The notes under the pieces are model-generated. The model had not been told where the DNA came from and ran no database searches. It saw only the letters and a program-made list of their open reading frames with translations. Source: Rotaria sordida (taxonomy: Eukaryota; Rotifera; Eurotatoria; Philodinida; Philodinidae). From it: a stretch of DNA of 64,000 nt. The DNA lies in assembly GCA_905250125.1 (NCBI GenBank), contig CAJNOL010000619.1, forward strand, positions 1 to 64,000, written 5' to 3'. Of the stretch, positions 37,968 through 52,000 are shown in pieces (position 1 is the stretch's first letter; the number at the start of each line of letters is the position of its first letter). The translations under genes and the position numbers were made by a program.

Positions 37968-40286
37968 ATGTCATCTTGTCGATGTTGTCTAACACCACAT
38001 CCCTTACGTCTTATTGAACGTTTTAATTTATCGATTCAAACAATTAAGTTAATACGTAGAAATTGTACAATTTTCGAAAATATTCTCTTAGATGAATATG
38101 AACATTTAGAAAGAATATCATCAAATTTAAATAAATATCTTATAGACAAGAGTATAATATCAAATCAAATATATTCATGTTTATCTCAAATTACAAGTCA
38201 ATTAAATAATCGTTCAGAAAATTTAATAAAATCTTTAAATAAATTTGAATATTTAACAATAAAATGTTCAATTTGGTTAAAGACTCATTCAATAAAATCT
38301 ATTCATTCTCAATTAAAATATTATAAAAAACAATTCGATTTATTTAATAATTTTATTGAACAACATTCATATAAAAATAATTTAACAAAAAAATTTCAAA
38401 ATAATTTTTCAATATTTCAAACAAATTATCAACAACAATGTTTACAAATGGATTCAATTGAATATGAACATATAAAATTATTTCTTGAAAGTATTCAATT
38501 ATTTTCATCAATTATTTCAATAGAAAATAATAATAATAATAATAAGATTAATTCAATAATAAATATTAATCAAAATATTAATGAATGGAAAGAAAAAAAT
38601 AAATTTCATATTACATGGTTACCTGATGAACATCAACAAAATGAAAAAAATATTCATTTATTAAAATTAGACAATGATGATAAACATATCGAACAATCAT
38701 CATCTGATATTGAAATTAAAGCAATAGATAATTGTTCAAATCATAGTCAAGATAAATATGCATATGAATCTAATTTAAGTTGGTCATTTACAATAGCAAA
38801 TAAACAAGAAGATTTATCCGTAAGCTAAGAAAATCTATCAAATTAATTTAAAATGAATTAAAAGAATCATTAAAAAACAATATTAAGACAAAACTATCGA
38901 AAGATAAATAAAATACAGCTGAGCGTTACTGCTAGATATGGACAAGATCGGGACCAAAAACGACCGGTATCACTCATCATTAGTTATTTCTACTCGGTCT
39001 CGGGGAAATTTTCATCATACTTTAAAAATGTGCACAATGAATTATGTGCAATTTATCAAAGTAGAAAGATCTCTAGAGAAATAATCACTTGTAGAAAAAT
39101 CGTTTCATTTGTTTGATGAAAATTAAAAATTGTTCAATTTAAAATGATGTTAGTATATTTACTAATTTTCTATACTCTCATCTTCCACTACAAACTACGC
39201 TCACTCGTAGTTACGCAGAATGCTTGCATAGCGAACAACATCAATTGAAATTTTAAGATCAACGAGAGAAACAAGAAATATTTTTTTTCGTTGTATAGCT
39301 ATTGCTTCAGTATCTATCTGTAACTCTTTCAGTTTGTGAGAACTGTCATTATATTCATGTAATGCTTCATCCATTTCGACTATTCTCCTATATTGTTTTT
39401 TTCTTCATCATTCAATCATATCGAAAATAATTAGAAAGAAAAACATTTTAATATTTTGTCAAAAGTTTTGATCACTATTAATAAGTAAATAAATTTTTTC
39501 ATTGGGGAAACCTCTCGCAGAAAATGCTTTTATCCTCGGAGTTCTAGAAGTGATGGACTGGATGGAGGAAGAACAAAGCCAGCTGTAATTACCTGTCGCC
39601 AGATCGTTTCTTTTCGAATCCTATTCACCTTGCAACGACGTTGTCTGCTTATTTTTATCACGAAGCTGTACGGGCAAAAAATCGGACATTTTGAAGGGTA
39701 GGTCCATTAATTGAGAACACCTGTTCATGATATTAAAAAAAACAATTTATACTAAATTATATCCTAGCTTATATGGAATATCTGAGTTTCATATTTCAGC
39801 CATAACGGTACTGTGCTAACGAGCTTTTTCTTCGCCAACAGAATTTTCTGATATGCGAAATTCTCTATAACTAATCAAATAAAGTAACAATCTTATACGA
39901 ACACTAAGTGCTTCTATCGTGTATATCCTTACTCGCTTCTATGTCAACAGTTAGAATATCTGTTATTACTTCAGTATCTACAAGAATATCATATCTATCC
40001 AAATCTAAATAGTTATTTCTGATTCTTCTCGATAAGTTAGAACAGCAAAATTTCTTTTCTATCTGTCAGACAACAAAAGTTACTACTGTCACTAGAAACA
40101 AAAAAAAAAGAATCAAATAACATTTCTTTTCAGATGTCATCTTCTATTCATCAATTAATTGAAAATTCTAAACCGTCTCAATCAACAATTAATACAACAA
40201 AATCTTCATCAATAAATCGTGTACGACTTGCCATTGAAGCAATAGAACGAAATGCTCAACATTTTCCGCGAGAGAGGAAGTCATAA
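37968..40286 (+). CDS. Uncharacterised alpha-helical protein
   Basis: Exon 1 is 37968-38819. Read without splicing it ends two codons later at TAA (38826-38828; 286 aa). A strong donor (TCC|GTAAGC) sits exactly there, and an acceptor (CATTTCTTTTCAG) at 40133 opens a phase-matched exon 40134-40286 ending in TAA, giving 334 aa. The N-terminus has a Cys cluster (SCRCC). Residues ~15-190 are hydrophilic helical sequence with Leu/Ile periodicity, resembling BAR or coiled-coil bundles, but I recognise no family. An Asn run follows, then an acidic Ser-rich tail. Codon use matches the neighbouring genes, so it is probably real. Exon 2 itself begins with ATG, so it could instead be a separate 50-residue frame. 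Function unknown. Confidence 0.6.
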
Positions 40287-41142
40287 ATCTTTTATTAGTT
40301 GTATAAAAAAATCGATCTTTCCGTCTTTTTTTTCTTTCCTCTCTCTCTCACGCACACACATTTAATATCTTCTGATCTTTCATCATCACCATCATAATTT
40401 TCTCTGAACACAAACAAGCCAAAACAAAACAAAAAAAAAAAGAAAAGAAAAGAAAAAAAAAGAACTTTCGACGCATACACACAAATCAGTCAACTGAACA
40501 AACAAGAAAAAAAAAGAAAACCAAAAGATGGACAAAAACAGGCACAAGTTGACAAAAAGAAGAAAACAACAAAAGGAACATTTAAGATGGATATTGTTTT
40601 GAAAAGAAAGAAGAAGAAAAAAAAAAAGAAAAAGCACACACCGGGAGACTACAATGTTTTTTTGTTTTCTTGTGTGCGAGTCCGAAATGGGTTGAGCGGT
40701 TAAATCCAAAACGAAAAAAAAAGAAAACCAACGACAAAGACAAAAAAAAACTTTTTTTATCTCCGGAAGACAAAACGAAAAGAAAAAAAAAAGCAAAAGA
40801 GAAATCAAGAGCACCAAACACACGCGCACACACACAGATACAGAATAGGATGAGAACAAAAACAGAAAAAAGAAAGAAACGTTTTTTTTTGGTTTTTTTT
40901 TTAAATCGTTACAAAAAGTAGACGATACGAGAAATGAAAGAGTGGAACAAACACACACACACAAAACGTTTTGTTTTATTTATTTTTTTTCTGACATTTT
41001 TAGTTTTTTTTGTAGATTTTTCTTTTTGTTTTTTTTCTTGGGTTCATTTTTTAACAGACAAAGAACTACAAATAAATAAGCAACGAAAGACGAACAACTC
41101 GAGAAGAAATAAATCATGTCTTTTTTGTTTTTTGTGTTTTTT
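40287..41142. other. Convergent intergenic, low-complexity
   Basis: Strikingly A/T-skewed DNA (A-rich on + from 40430 to 40920, T-rich 40970-41150) with CACACA runs. It is the shared 3' flank of two convergent genes and probably contains the LARP4 3'UTR. Long frames here on both strands are low-complexity artefacts. Confidence 0.5.
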
Positions 41143-44100
41143 TTATTCGGCATAGTGAACCTGTGATTCAACATTGCCTGTGTTGCCGGTGAAACGATGC
41201 ACCGTTTGATTACTATTGTGATAGTTACCACCTCCTCCTCGTGATCGATCAAAAAATCTCGCATTACCGCGTCCACCACTACCACGTGATTGATATGTTG
41301 GTGGACCAGCATTATTATTTACTGTACGACGTCCTCCACCACGATTACCACCACCACCGCCACCGCCGCCACGATTTAAACTATTACTTGAACCGGAACG
41401 ACGTTCATGTGAATAACGATAATTTCCTCCACGACCACGACCACGTGAATTATTATACTGTTGATGTGATGGTGATGATGTATGTTGTTGTTGTTGTTGT
41501 TGTTGTTGTGGTTGTTGTTGTTGTTGCTGTTGCTGTTGCTGCTGTTGTTGTTGAGGATGATCGGATGCTGAACTATTACGACGAATAGAATTTGAAGAAT
41601 CATTTATTGTTGATGATTGTGAATTTATTTGTGGTTCGGTTTGATTTGATGGTGATATATCAGATAATGATGGTGATAATGGACCATTTGTTTCTGTATT
41701 AATTGATACGGAATCAGTTTTTGAATTATTATTATTATTATTTATTGGTGATTGATCACGTGGTGATGTTATATCATTTGTTTCATTTGTTGGAGATTTT
41801 GTTGAATCTGTTGATTGTTGTTGTTGTGGAGTTTGTTTAACTTTAAGCATATCAGCATAAGTACGTGGACCATTATTATCATTAGATTGTTGTTGTTGTT
41901 GATTCCTATAAAATAATAAATATGTAAATAATCAAAAAAAAAAATTTTTTTTTTTATTGATATACTTTAGATTTGAATTTGGTGATTGTGGTGATGATGA
42001 TGATGTTTGATTGTAATATGTTGCTGATGATACTTTAGGGATAGTAACAGTTAATGGTGTTGCTGAATTTGAATTAATTCGTGATTGTTGTTGTTGAGAT
42101 CGTCCTTGTTGTGATGACGATGATGGACGATTGGAATTTTGTGTTGATCGATTTTCACGTGACATTAATGGACGGATTGATGTTTGTTGTTGATTAAGTT
42201 TTTTATTTGATTGTTGTTGTTGCTGTTGATTTTCATTTATTTGAGAATGTTGTTGTTGTTGTTGTTGATCTTGATTAGTTAATGGTGGTTTTCGTTGTTC
42301 TAATGGTTGATAATTTAAATTGGAGTTTTCAATTGTTGTTGACTAAAAGAAAGAAAAAAGATTTTTGATGCAAAATTCTCAAAACAAAAAAAAACCTAAA
42401 TTTCTTACTGTTGGATAAGAAGATTGAATTGAATAATTGCCTAAATTTTGTGAATCATTTGTTTGTTCTTGAGATGGATTCGTATCAGATGATCCTTGTT
42501 GTTGTTGTTGTGAGACATGACTGTTCGCATTAGTATATAAACTAAGATAAATAAATAAATAATTTTTTTTTCGACTGAGTTTATTTTTCTTACATATCAT
42601 TTGTTGATTGATGATGATAATGATCAATAGTTTCATTAGTAGACGTATCAATTGTACCTGTAGGATATGCTTGAACATGTTGTAATGATGTATTTGATAC
42701 TGGTTGGGCTATAGGTTCATTAGTACGATTAATGACTGCCTCGGCACGAGGAACTGGTGAACTACTATCTTCGGAACTAGAAACAAAATTTTGAATAATA
42801 AACGAATAAAAAAATAAAAGAATTTCATTGAATTTATTATACGAACTGTGGAGTACTGTGTTGACAATAATCAAGTAATTCATTTGAATGTTCATTATTC
42901 ATTTGAAGTCCTTCATGACGAGAATTACGAGTACCAGATGGTTTTGTTGAATTACTAAAAATCAAAAAAACAAGTCAATGTATAAAAATTTTCTTAGAGA
43001 ATTATTTACCGTGATTTAGATGTTAGTGGATATTCACGTGTCATTCGAGTTTTTGGTTTATTCGCACCATTATAAGCCTAGAAAATAAACATAGATAATT
43101 AGAAGAGAATATATTAAACTATTCTTGACGAGCGTAAAAGAAACAAAAAATAAAAATAACTGAAGCTTCATGCTAGTATTATCGAATATACTTTCTTAAA
43201 CTCGCTCAAATTTCAATTCTCAAATATAAAAGCTTTAAAAAGAGATCCTCGTGCTTAAAAATAATTATGTATATAATTCATGCAAATACATAGAGTGAAT
43301 AAAAAACAAGTAGAAAAGAGGATCTCTTTGAATTTTTTTGTTTTTTTGTTAATTGTTCAATGAATTTATTCTCAAGAACAAATTTGAGCTTGGCAATAGA
43401 AAAAAAACATGGTTGGGTATGCACGCACATCAAAGCATCCACAAGAGAAATAAAGAAAAAATAATAATACAAAACTTTCCCTACTCGGATTAAAGAATTG
43501 AGAGGTACAATCTATAAAAAAAGATGAGTCCCTTTTTGTAATCAGTTTAATTTCTTTATCTCATAACTTCGATTATATATATATATATATATAAAAATAA
43601 ATATGTATAATCCTAACATACCATTGTTGGATAGGCCTCAGCTGTTTGATAACCAGATGGCATATACCATAAATTTCCTGCTGGAAATACAGGATGCTAA
43701 ACGAGAAAATAAAATTAGATTTTTGATTTCAATATTTTTTTTAAATCTATTTTGAATAGTTAAATTTCAACTTACATTTGCAGTAATAAATTGTGGTTGT
43801 TGATGAATTGATGCTGTATATGAAGCCATATTGGCTTGCTGAGCTGTTGTTGCAAATGAAAGTGTTGGTTGTGTTGTTTGTACACCTTGTGCATGTGCTG
43901 TTGTCCATGCAGTACGATCAAATGGTGTATTAGCACCATAGTTTTGATAACTCATACGTAAATGTTGTAATACTTGTGCATGATCAATTGATGTTGGATG
44001 TTGTGTTTGATTTGTTGTAGAAAATTGAGCAGCAACATGTTGTGGTGGTGGAGGTGGACCAACAGATGAATGTATTGGATGACGATAATTATTTGTTTGG

Positions 44101-47100
44101 GATTGAATATTTCCAAGTATTGATGTTTGATTTGGATGAGTATTAGCTGCTGTTTGCATATAAACAGATGGATGTTGTTGTTGTTGTTGTTGTGGTGGTG
44201 GAATTTGTTGTTGATTAAATTGTTGTTGTTGTTGTGAATGAGATGAATATTGATGTGGTGGAGGTTGTGGTGGAGCTTGTTGTTGTGGAACAAATGTTGA
44301 ATTTTGATATGTTTGAATAGGTTGTTGTTGTTGTTGTGATGGTGGTGGACTTGTTGCACCACTATTATTTGATGTTATTGGTGGTGAAATAGGTGTTGTT
44401 GGATTTGTACTTGGTACAGATGATGGTTTTTGCCATAGACGTGTTTTCATTCGTGCCTTTGAAAAACAAAAATATCTTTTTGATTTAAAACAAAAAAGAA
44501 AAGATTTTTTTTTCTTTTACCAAAACTTTTTGACCACGTATTGAAACATTTTCTCGTGTTAAATATAAAAATGCATTTTGGGCATCATCTTCACTATTAA
44601 ATGTAACATACCAACAATCAGAATTACCTGATTCTAAAACTCTTTCGCAAGCAACTGCTGGTACAGGACAATGTTCATTTAAAAATAATTCTGATACTTC
44701 AGTTTCAGTTGCATTAAGTGGTACATCACGTAAGATAATAATACAACGTTTACGTGTTAAACGATATTTTTTTTCATCAGCTGAACGAACTTTTTTTTCT
44801 TCGGCATCAACTTCAACAGATGGTAATTCTAAGGAAAACAACAAAATTATTTTAAATTCTTTTTGTTTTTTTTGTCTTAAATAAAATACCTTTAAGAACA
44901 TCAACAATTAATTGTAAATCATGTGTAAGACGTTTAACAAGTTTAAAATTTGCAATTATAGCTATTGGTACATAATCATCAGCATCCATTTGTGATTGTA
45001 AATATGTATCATGAATCATATTTTCTCTAGAGAAATAATATTCAAGTTGTTTTCTTAAAAGTTGTCGTAATTGTTCCGATGCTGATTGTATTTGATGAGT
45101 TTGTTGTTCTTCATCTAAACACGAAATTATTTCGATAAATAAAAAACAAAAAACAAAAGAGAAAAAATAAATTTATTATTTCTACAAAACCTGATTGTTG
45201 ATTAACGACACGTCGTCGTTCATAGATCATCTTTATTGTTGTTATTTCTTATATATGCACATATACAAAAAAAAAGACTTGCGTCAAGTGAAGGAAGACA
45301 TGGTGCCGACACTATCTCTCTCTCTCTCTTGCGCGCGCGCTGTAATGTTCTCTTTCGATTGTTGTTCGCATATGTACATAGGCACGAGAGAGAGAGAGAG
45401 AAGAAAAAAAGAACGACGAAGCAAAACAATTCGATATGTGTGTATGTATGCGCACGTAGCTTGCAATTCAAACCTGACGGTGTATATGTTCTGTTCTTCT
45501 CTCTCATTCTCGTCCGCGCGAACATAAATCGACGACGGTTATCCTCTATGTATAAGCCGTTCATCACATTTTGGCTCCCGTTCAACAACAATTAAATGCT
45601 TTCTTTTTCTTTCCCTCTTCTTCTTTTTTTTTTTTTTTTTTTTTTTTGTATTGAACTAAAGTGATAACGAAGAGGAGTACGCTGACAGGCTTATTGCATA
45701 TACATACACACGCCTTAATATATGAAGAGCGATGATCGATGACCTCTGTCGTTAAGATTGCATCACAAATTTTTTTCATTCTCTTTTGGACTATTAGTTT
45801 ATTGTTACCTGGCATTGTCTGATTTAAATGTTGTTGAGGATGATGACAATGATTTGGATTTAAAAGTGGTGTTTGTTGATGATCAATTGTATCAAGCATA
45901 GCCGCATGTTCATGTACAGCAAAATTTGATTCTGGTTGTTGTTGTTGATGTTGATGCTGTTGTTGTTGTTGAAGAGGATCGATTGACGATGGATCGACTA
46001 TGAGAATAATGAAGATAAAACAAAAAAAAAATAAGATATTTTAAATGAGTATACACCTCATAAATTCATTGAATGAAAGACAGCACGAGAGAGAGAGAGA
46101 GAGAAAATGTGTATATGTGTTGTTCAAAGCAAATAGTGTATGTGTTGGCAATCAGGAGGAGAAGAAGCTACATATTCTCGTGCGCTCGTGTGTGGAGAAC
46201 GCGCGAGAGAGAGATTGAGAAATGAGTAGCGGGACACATAACCGAGAAAAAGAAGCATGGTAAAGAAGAAAAAGTAACTGAATGACTGCTCTCTTTTTCT
46301 TTTTATCCTCTTTCGCAATGTTTCCACACATACATACAGATGCATATACTATCTCTTACCCTCATAATAAAAACCTGAATTATCAACATATACATACATA
46401 TATATATATATATATACATAGGAAGTAAATAGAAAAAATAATTGAAATTTACTCGGAAAAATTTGAGATTGATGTTGTCGAAGATAAGATCCTGTGCCAG
46501 TATCAAGATAGTCTGTGTACGAATCATCTATATACAAAGATAAAAAAGAAAAAGATTATTATATTTATATTTTTAAATAAAAATTAAATATAAAATATAC
46601 CACTGGGTGCCGTTGCTCCGGCTAGTACTGTTCCATGATTAAAATCGCGCGATGAAAATTGTTGAGCATTGGGATTGAGATTTTTGACGGCACTATTGCC
46701 GACATTTACCTTGAACAAAAAAAATTATGTAAAACAAACAAATATTTTTTGTTGCCTTTGTCTCTTTTCCTTTTTCTTCTTCGTCATTTTGCTGCCTCAT
46801 CGCTTTTGTGTATCCTTGTTCTCTTTTTCTGTCTGTCTGCTTTTTTACCATCCATCCATCCTCTTCTCTAACTATACCCTTATTCGAAGGACAAGAGAGC
46901 TTTGTCTTCTCGTTTTCTTCTTCTCACATGATGATTATATGGATGGGAGACAACAGCCTCCTGCTGATCAACTAGAAACAATGATGGAAGATAGATATCA
47001 TTGCTGTTAACAAGGTCATAGTGGCCATAACTACCGATATCACCAATAATATTGGCATTTTGTACGCAAAATATAATTTCCTTTGTGTTCAAGTTTGATG

Positions 47101-47319
47101 TAGCATATGTATTGTAGCCATATAAATGAACTTCGACCATCTCATTATCCATAGTTAATAGAAACTTATCATATGACGTCTATATATTCAGTAATAAAGA
47201 GGAAGAGAACGTTCTTATATAGAAGTATCAATAATACTTAGGATAACCATTCGTTGTCAACGATTTTCATGATAACACCAGCATTATTATTATCAACATC
47301 AATAAATACATTGTGTTGA

Positions 47320-47353
<34 letters not shown>

Positions 47354-47570
47354 ATTCGTATCCGAAAAAGAGAACAAAAAATGAGACAATGCATGTGTTT
47401 ATATATATATAGGGGTTATATGAGTAGAATAGAAGACCTTATTTTAAGCCTTCTTTTTTTTTTTCATATGTCTATCTATTTCTGTTTTGGTTATTCTATC
47501 GATAATAAAGAAAAGAAGATGAAGAAGAATAAATAAAAATATAATTTTCACTCACTGTTGCTTGTGTCAT
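41143..47570 (-). CDS. LARP4: La-related protein 4 (LARP4/4B type)
   Basis: Exons: 47570-47556, 46709-46601, 46527-46453, 45997-45809, 45114-44890, 44828-44521, 44456-43776, 43696-43622, 43077-43010, 42954-42847, 42776-42594, 42541-42409, 42342-41966, 41905-41143; 1102 aa, phases close. Residues 16-23 read LNPNAQQF, a PAM2 motif for binding the MLLE domain of poly(A)-binding protein. The La motif ([14 protein letters not shown], then [11 protein letters not shown]) starts near 150. An RRM-like domain with [10 protein letters not shown] follows, with [11 protein letters not shown] and IRGQKVL. The rest is Gln/Pro-rich and ends in Gly-Arg-rich RGG-like sequence and a CAA/CAG-coded glutamine run. 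LARP4 proteins bind poly(A) and PABP and stabilise cytoplasmic mRNAs. An optional in-phase exon (46928-47164) would give 1181 aa. Introns 1-4 are long and filled with GA/CT simple sequence. Confidence 0.92.
45300..46230. repeat. CT/GA and GC dinucleotide tracts in LARP4 introns
   Basis: Within the introns on either side of exon 45997-45809: CT run then GCGCGCGC at 45313-45340; GA run at 45386-45402; a T-run near 45625-45648; GA run at 46086-46104; GCGCGAGAGAGAG near 46200. Simple-sequence expansions in otherwise non-conserved intron. Confidence 0.8.
46928..47164 (-). CDS. Possible cassette exon of LARP4
   Basis: A 237 bp minus-strand stretch (79 codons, no stop) is bounded by AAG acceptor-like and CAT|GTGAG donor sequence. 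It lies between LARP4 exons 1 and 2, which are in phase 0, so inclusion keeps the frame. The encoded sequence (with [13 protein letters not shown] and a Tyr-rich start) has mixed codon use that is more balanced than intron noise. It has no polypyrimidine tract of note before the acceptor, which lowers confidence. Confidence 0.4.
47321..47351. repeat. Poly(A) run of 31
   Basis: Uninterrupted A-run in LARP4 intron 1. No target-site duplication or retroposed gene is seen next to it. Confidence 0.9.
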
Positions 47571-49061
47571 TGTAGTAAAAAAAGAAACAAAATTGAACTA
47601 CTGTCTATAGATATGTGTGTGAATAATATGTATATATGATGATAATAATAACAAGATGAATTGTCTAGATGTGATGAACAAATGCGATGAAAAAACCAAC
47701 AAAAAAACAAAACACGTGAATTATTGAAATATTGTAATAGGCAAGAAATGAATTAATTTGAAGAGTTTCAAGTTTTTGTTTTCTAAATAGAAAAAAAAAC
47801 AACAAAGATATTAGTTATTTTTTTTTTTTTTTTTTTTGTTTTCTAAAAATCTTACATATATGATGAAAAAGTACAACAGGAGTCGGTATCAAAAAGGAAT
47901 GTCGACGACAGCACACATAATTAATTTTTCGAGCACGTTTAAAATGTTTTTAACAATAGTGAGTGATAACAAATCTTAAAAAATAAATAAGATAAACATT
48001 TATAATATTAAGTTATAATAAATAAATAAAAAGAAATAGAAAAACCTGTTAATAAATAACGAGAAGAACAATTGAACTCGATTGGTCAACGTCACACGAG
48101 CTGCCAAACATGCCCGACACATAAAAAGACAGCACAATTGTGACCTATAATAGAAAATGAGAGGGAAAGAATGATGATTTTTTTGTTGTCCTGTCTTCAG
48201 CCTTGAGAAATATGATTCATTAAAAATAGAGACTACTATTATTGAATGGATAGTTCTACGAAATAAAAGAAGAGAACGAAAAATAAACTAACAACATTCG
48301 AATCGTTGTTGCTATAACTAGTATGTCTATATGGATGTAAGAACAAACAACAGAGAGAGAGAGAAAAAAAGAAAAAAAAAGAAAAATGGTTAAATGGATG
48401 TGTGCATATGATGAGTAATTCATGTGGTCGACATCGCGTATAGGGCACAGTACAATGTGCCGAACAACGACAAAAAAGAAGGAAAGGGTTACAAATAAGA
48501 AAAAGAACAAGAACAAATGCGAATCGAACTTCCCTAAAGCGTTTCTATTCCTTCTTTTGCTTTTTTTTCTGTCTCGTTTTTTCTCACCCTCCAGTAATAA
48601 ACAGCTTGTGCCTAGGCAACGGATCTTGTATAGCGACGTTTAAAAAAAAATACTATCTACGCATGTATCAATGGAAGGAAAAAAAAGATAATTGATGTAT
48701 TATGTCTTTGACATTACCAACAAACAAACAAGTCAACATCTGAGATTTTATTGATAATAAATAACTCATTAATGCATTCGATATTTTTTTTTTTGAAAGA
48801 TACAAATTATAAATATTCAAACATATCAACTAACATATTTTTCTTTATATCTTAAATTTAATAGAATAATATAAATATTAGAGAGAAAAAAAAACCTCAT
48901 TAGTTTGTTCGTAATAGAGAATAAATAAATAAATTTTCATTTGCTATTATAAAAAACCAATCACATATTTCGACGCTCTTCTTCTTCTTCTTCTTTTGTA
49001 ACTTGTTATATTAGTAATTAGTATTGATTTATATTTTCAAGAATATAAAAACAAATCAATA
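47571..49061. other. Divergent region between LARP4 and ARMC8
   Basis: Upstream of both genes, so it should carry both promoters. Features: T-run 47820-47837, GA/A-rich run near 48353-48385, a CTT microsatellite at about 48976-48996 in the ARMC8 5' region. No separate gene is seen. Confidence 0.45.
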
Positions 49062-52000
49062 ATGCCTTCGTATGATGATGATCTACCGACTCAACAAGAA
49101 GAATATATACTTAAACAACTTGTTGATAATGTTGAACAACACGAACGAATTCAAGCTCTTATTGAAGTAAAATAAATTAATTCAAATTATAATCTTTGAA
49201 TGTTTTTATTTATATACTTGTTTTTTTTTTAAGCTTAAAAATTTAATAATTGGTTCAAAAAGATGTAAAATAGCTTTTTATCATGTTGGTATACTTGAAA
49301 TTCTTTATAATTTACTTAAAGAATATTCATCAACAATAAATATTAATATTCTTATAGAAATTCTTGATTGTATATCATCATTTGCTAAATCAAATAATAA
49401 AAATTTATTAAATCATCTTATTGAACTTGGTTTTATCGAACAAATATTAATATTATTAACAATACAAATTGATTCAAATCATTTTTATGAATCATGTCTT
49501 CGTTGTTTACGTTCATTTTTTCTTTCAAAAATTTTTTCAAATCCATATTTAACTCCAATACCATTTAGACTTTTATATGATGAAAATAAACATGAAACAA
49601 TAACATTTATATCACAAAGAGAAAATTTTTTATTGAATGATAATTATTTTCCAGTAGATATTTTATTTGAAAATTCTCAAACACTTAATATATTTCATCG
49701 TTTATTATCAATATCAAAATCAACACAAATATCAATTATAGAAATTTTATGTTGTTTATGTATTAATAATGAACGACAAAATCAAATTGTAGAAAAAGAT
49801 TTTATTGAACCTATTATGCATCTACTTGTAGAAAATATTTTTTATAATAACAAAATTAATCTAGTCAGGTATATGAGTAAATAATAGAGTTTTTATAGAT
49901 TATTAAATAAATCAATGTCTGAGAGAAGAAAAAGAATACAGGAAATAATAAGTCTTTGTTTCAATGAAAACATTTAAGATTCCCAAAAGGATGATCATTA
50001 ATTTCGGATGTAGTTTACTCTTCCGTTGAATAAAACATTGTAGCTGAAATCATTATCATTTATTATTAACATCAAATCATTTGTTTTTATAGACAAAGCA
50101 ATATTTAATTTAAATTTTGAATAGTTAAACTATGTCTATAATGTTTTATTTAAATTATTCAAGATATACTTTTCTCTTTGTATTCTTTAACAAAATAGTC
50201 ACATTGAATTTAGTTATATTTAAACGATAGATTTACTGATAGAGCCCGTTCGATTGGTCCCTGGTCTGGAACCTCTAAACCTCATGGGCTTTACTTACCG
50301 ATCGTCAGCTATCTCACTTTTCCTTAATCCTTCCATAGTTGGAAAACTCTAAAAGTGATAAACAGCAAAATAATATCATAGTAGAGATGTACGGAGTAAG
50401 CTTTTTCAGTGCTCTGTACCTTCGCTGAGAAAAATTTTCCTATTCTCGCTCGACAGGATACGGTTGCTCAGCACATCGCTAAATCTAACTAGCGTATCAA
50501 TGACTGAATAATACTTTTTAATTTTCTCTGTGAAAGATAACAATACTAATGATATTTCATATTTTAAAATCTGTACTAATGTTGAATCTCAATTAGGTTA
50601 ATACTAATTGAGAGTTTCGAAGCGATTTAAAAAAAATAAGAAGACAAATTCTGTTAGATGGTTTAGGTTTTCTAAATAGCACGTTTAGGAATTAAAAGAA
50701 CGAGCAATGAATTTATTTAAGTTACAGTGACAGAACAAGTATCTTTTAATGGTCATTCTTTTTTTCTTCGAAAACAATAAAGCAATTTAAGAAATATGAT
50801 GAAAAAGATATTCTATCATAATAGTCATTTTTGAGAAATATCATCTACATATCTTTTCGTTTTTTTTTTAGTTTGGCCAATGAATATCTAATAGGAGTTT
50901 GTTTAAAATTTTTCTGTTCAATATGTTATGAAAATGTTGCCGTTGCTCAACGATTACAAACTACAATATCTACTAAAACAAATCAAACATTATGTGAAAT
51001 TATATCAAATTTATTAAATAAAATCAATCGTCCAGTTATAATATCATATTATGCATCGAAATTTTTTGTTAATCTTTGCAAAACAAAAGTACTATCATGT
51101 GATGATTCACATATATCTCATAAATCATTAACAACACTTATTCATTTATGTACAAAATCAATTATAAATAAATGTATTTATTTATATATAGCATGTCTTG
51201 ATACACTTATTTATTTATTAAATGGTAATAGTACATTACATCATCTAGCAATGTATACAGAACAATTATTAAGTAAATTATTTAGTTATTTATTTACACC
51301 AAATAAAATTTTTGATGAAAATATTGATGAAACAATACTTATAAAAATACGTTCATCAGCTTTAACATTACTTGCAGTTCTTGCATCACATCATGAAGAT
51401 ATTAAAAAACGAATTGCCGATCAAGAAAGTAAGAAATATTCTATTCGATTTACAAATAGAAAGCATCTTACGAGATAGAATATTAAAAATCTAAAGTTTT
51501 TTTTTTTTTTTCAAACAATACTATCTTTCGAATTAGTACATTGAATATAGAATTTCAAGTGCAGAGTAAGTTGAATTTAAGATGCATAACATAGCATCGG
51601 CCAATACTGGATATGGGCAAGGTGATCCCAACAGGACCAACACTTCGCATTAAGAACAATACTTTTTATGAATGTGTAAAACTTACGTCGAATGTTATAT
51701 TGTCACGATTCATGTGCTTTAAATAGATATGAAGAAGATGGCACAGCTCATGTTTAGTCATTATTCAGAAGGTTAGAGTATGCAGAAAAGAAGTTGATTA
51801 CAACTATCAACAACAGGATTGATCTTCAATCTGAACTTCTTCATCTATGAGAGGATATTTCACTTTATTAGTAAATTCTAAGAATAGAACAGTGCGAAAA
51901 TGATTAAATAGTGACACTGACTACTCAATATGATCACCTTTCAAAACTATTAGCATAGTTTAATGGTTATATTGTTCCACATAGGTATCCTTTACTTGAT

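Noticed and set aside
38930..39010. Weak similarity between the intron at 38.9 kb and ARMC8 intron 3 near 51.6 kb (GATATGGACAAG-like)
   Set aside because: Only a few short matches; not enough to claim a shared repeat.
40295..41155. Several overlapping frames on both strands between the helical protein and LARP4
   Set aside because: Composition is Lys/Asn on one strand and Phe/Leu on the other, reflecting A/T skew; no domains or splice structure.
45191..45231. Alternative LARP4 first exon starting MIYERRR (minus strand, ATG near 45231)
   Set aside because: It joins in phase to the exon at 45114 and has an acceptor-like AAAG before it, but it would skip PAM2 and the N-terminus. There is no support beyond phase, so it is noted but not annotated.
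45195..45595. Frames of 100-123 codons across LARP4 intron 4
   Set aside because: They run over CT/GA and GC dinucleotide tracts in both directions; not protein-like.
47321..47351. Poly(A) run as the tail of a retrocopy
   Set aside because: No gene-like sequence precedes it and no flanking duplication is visible.
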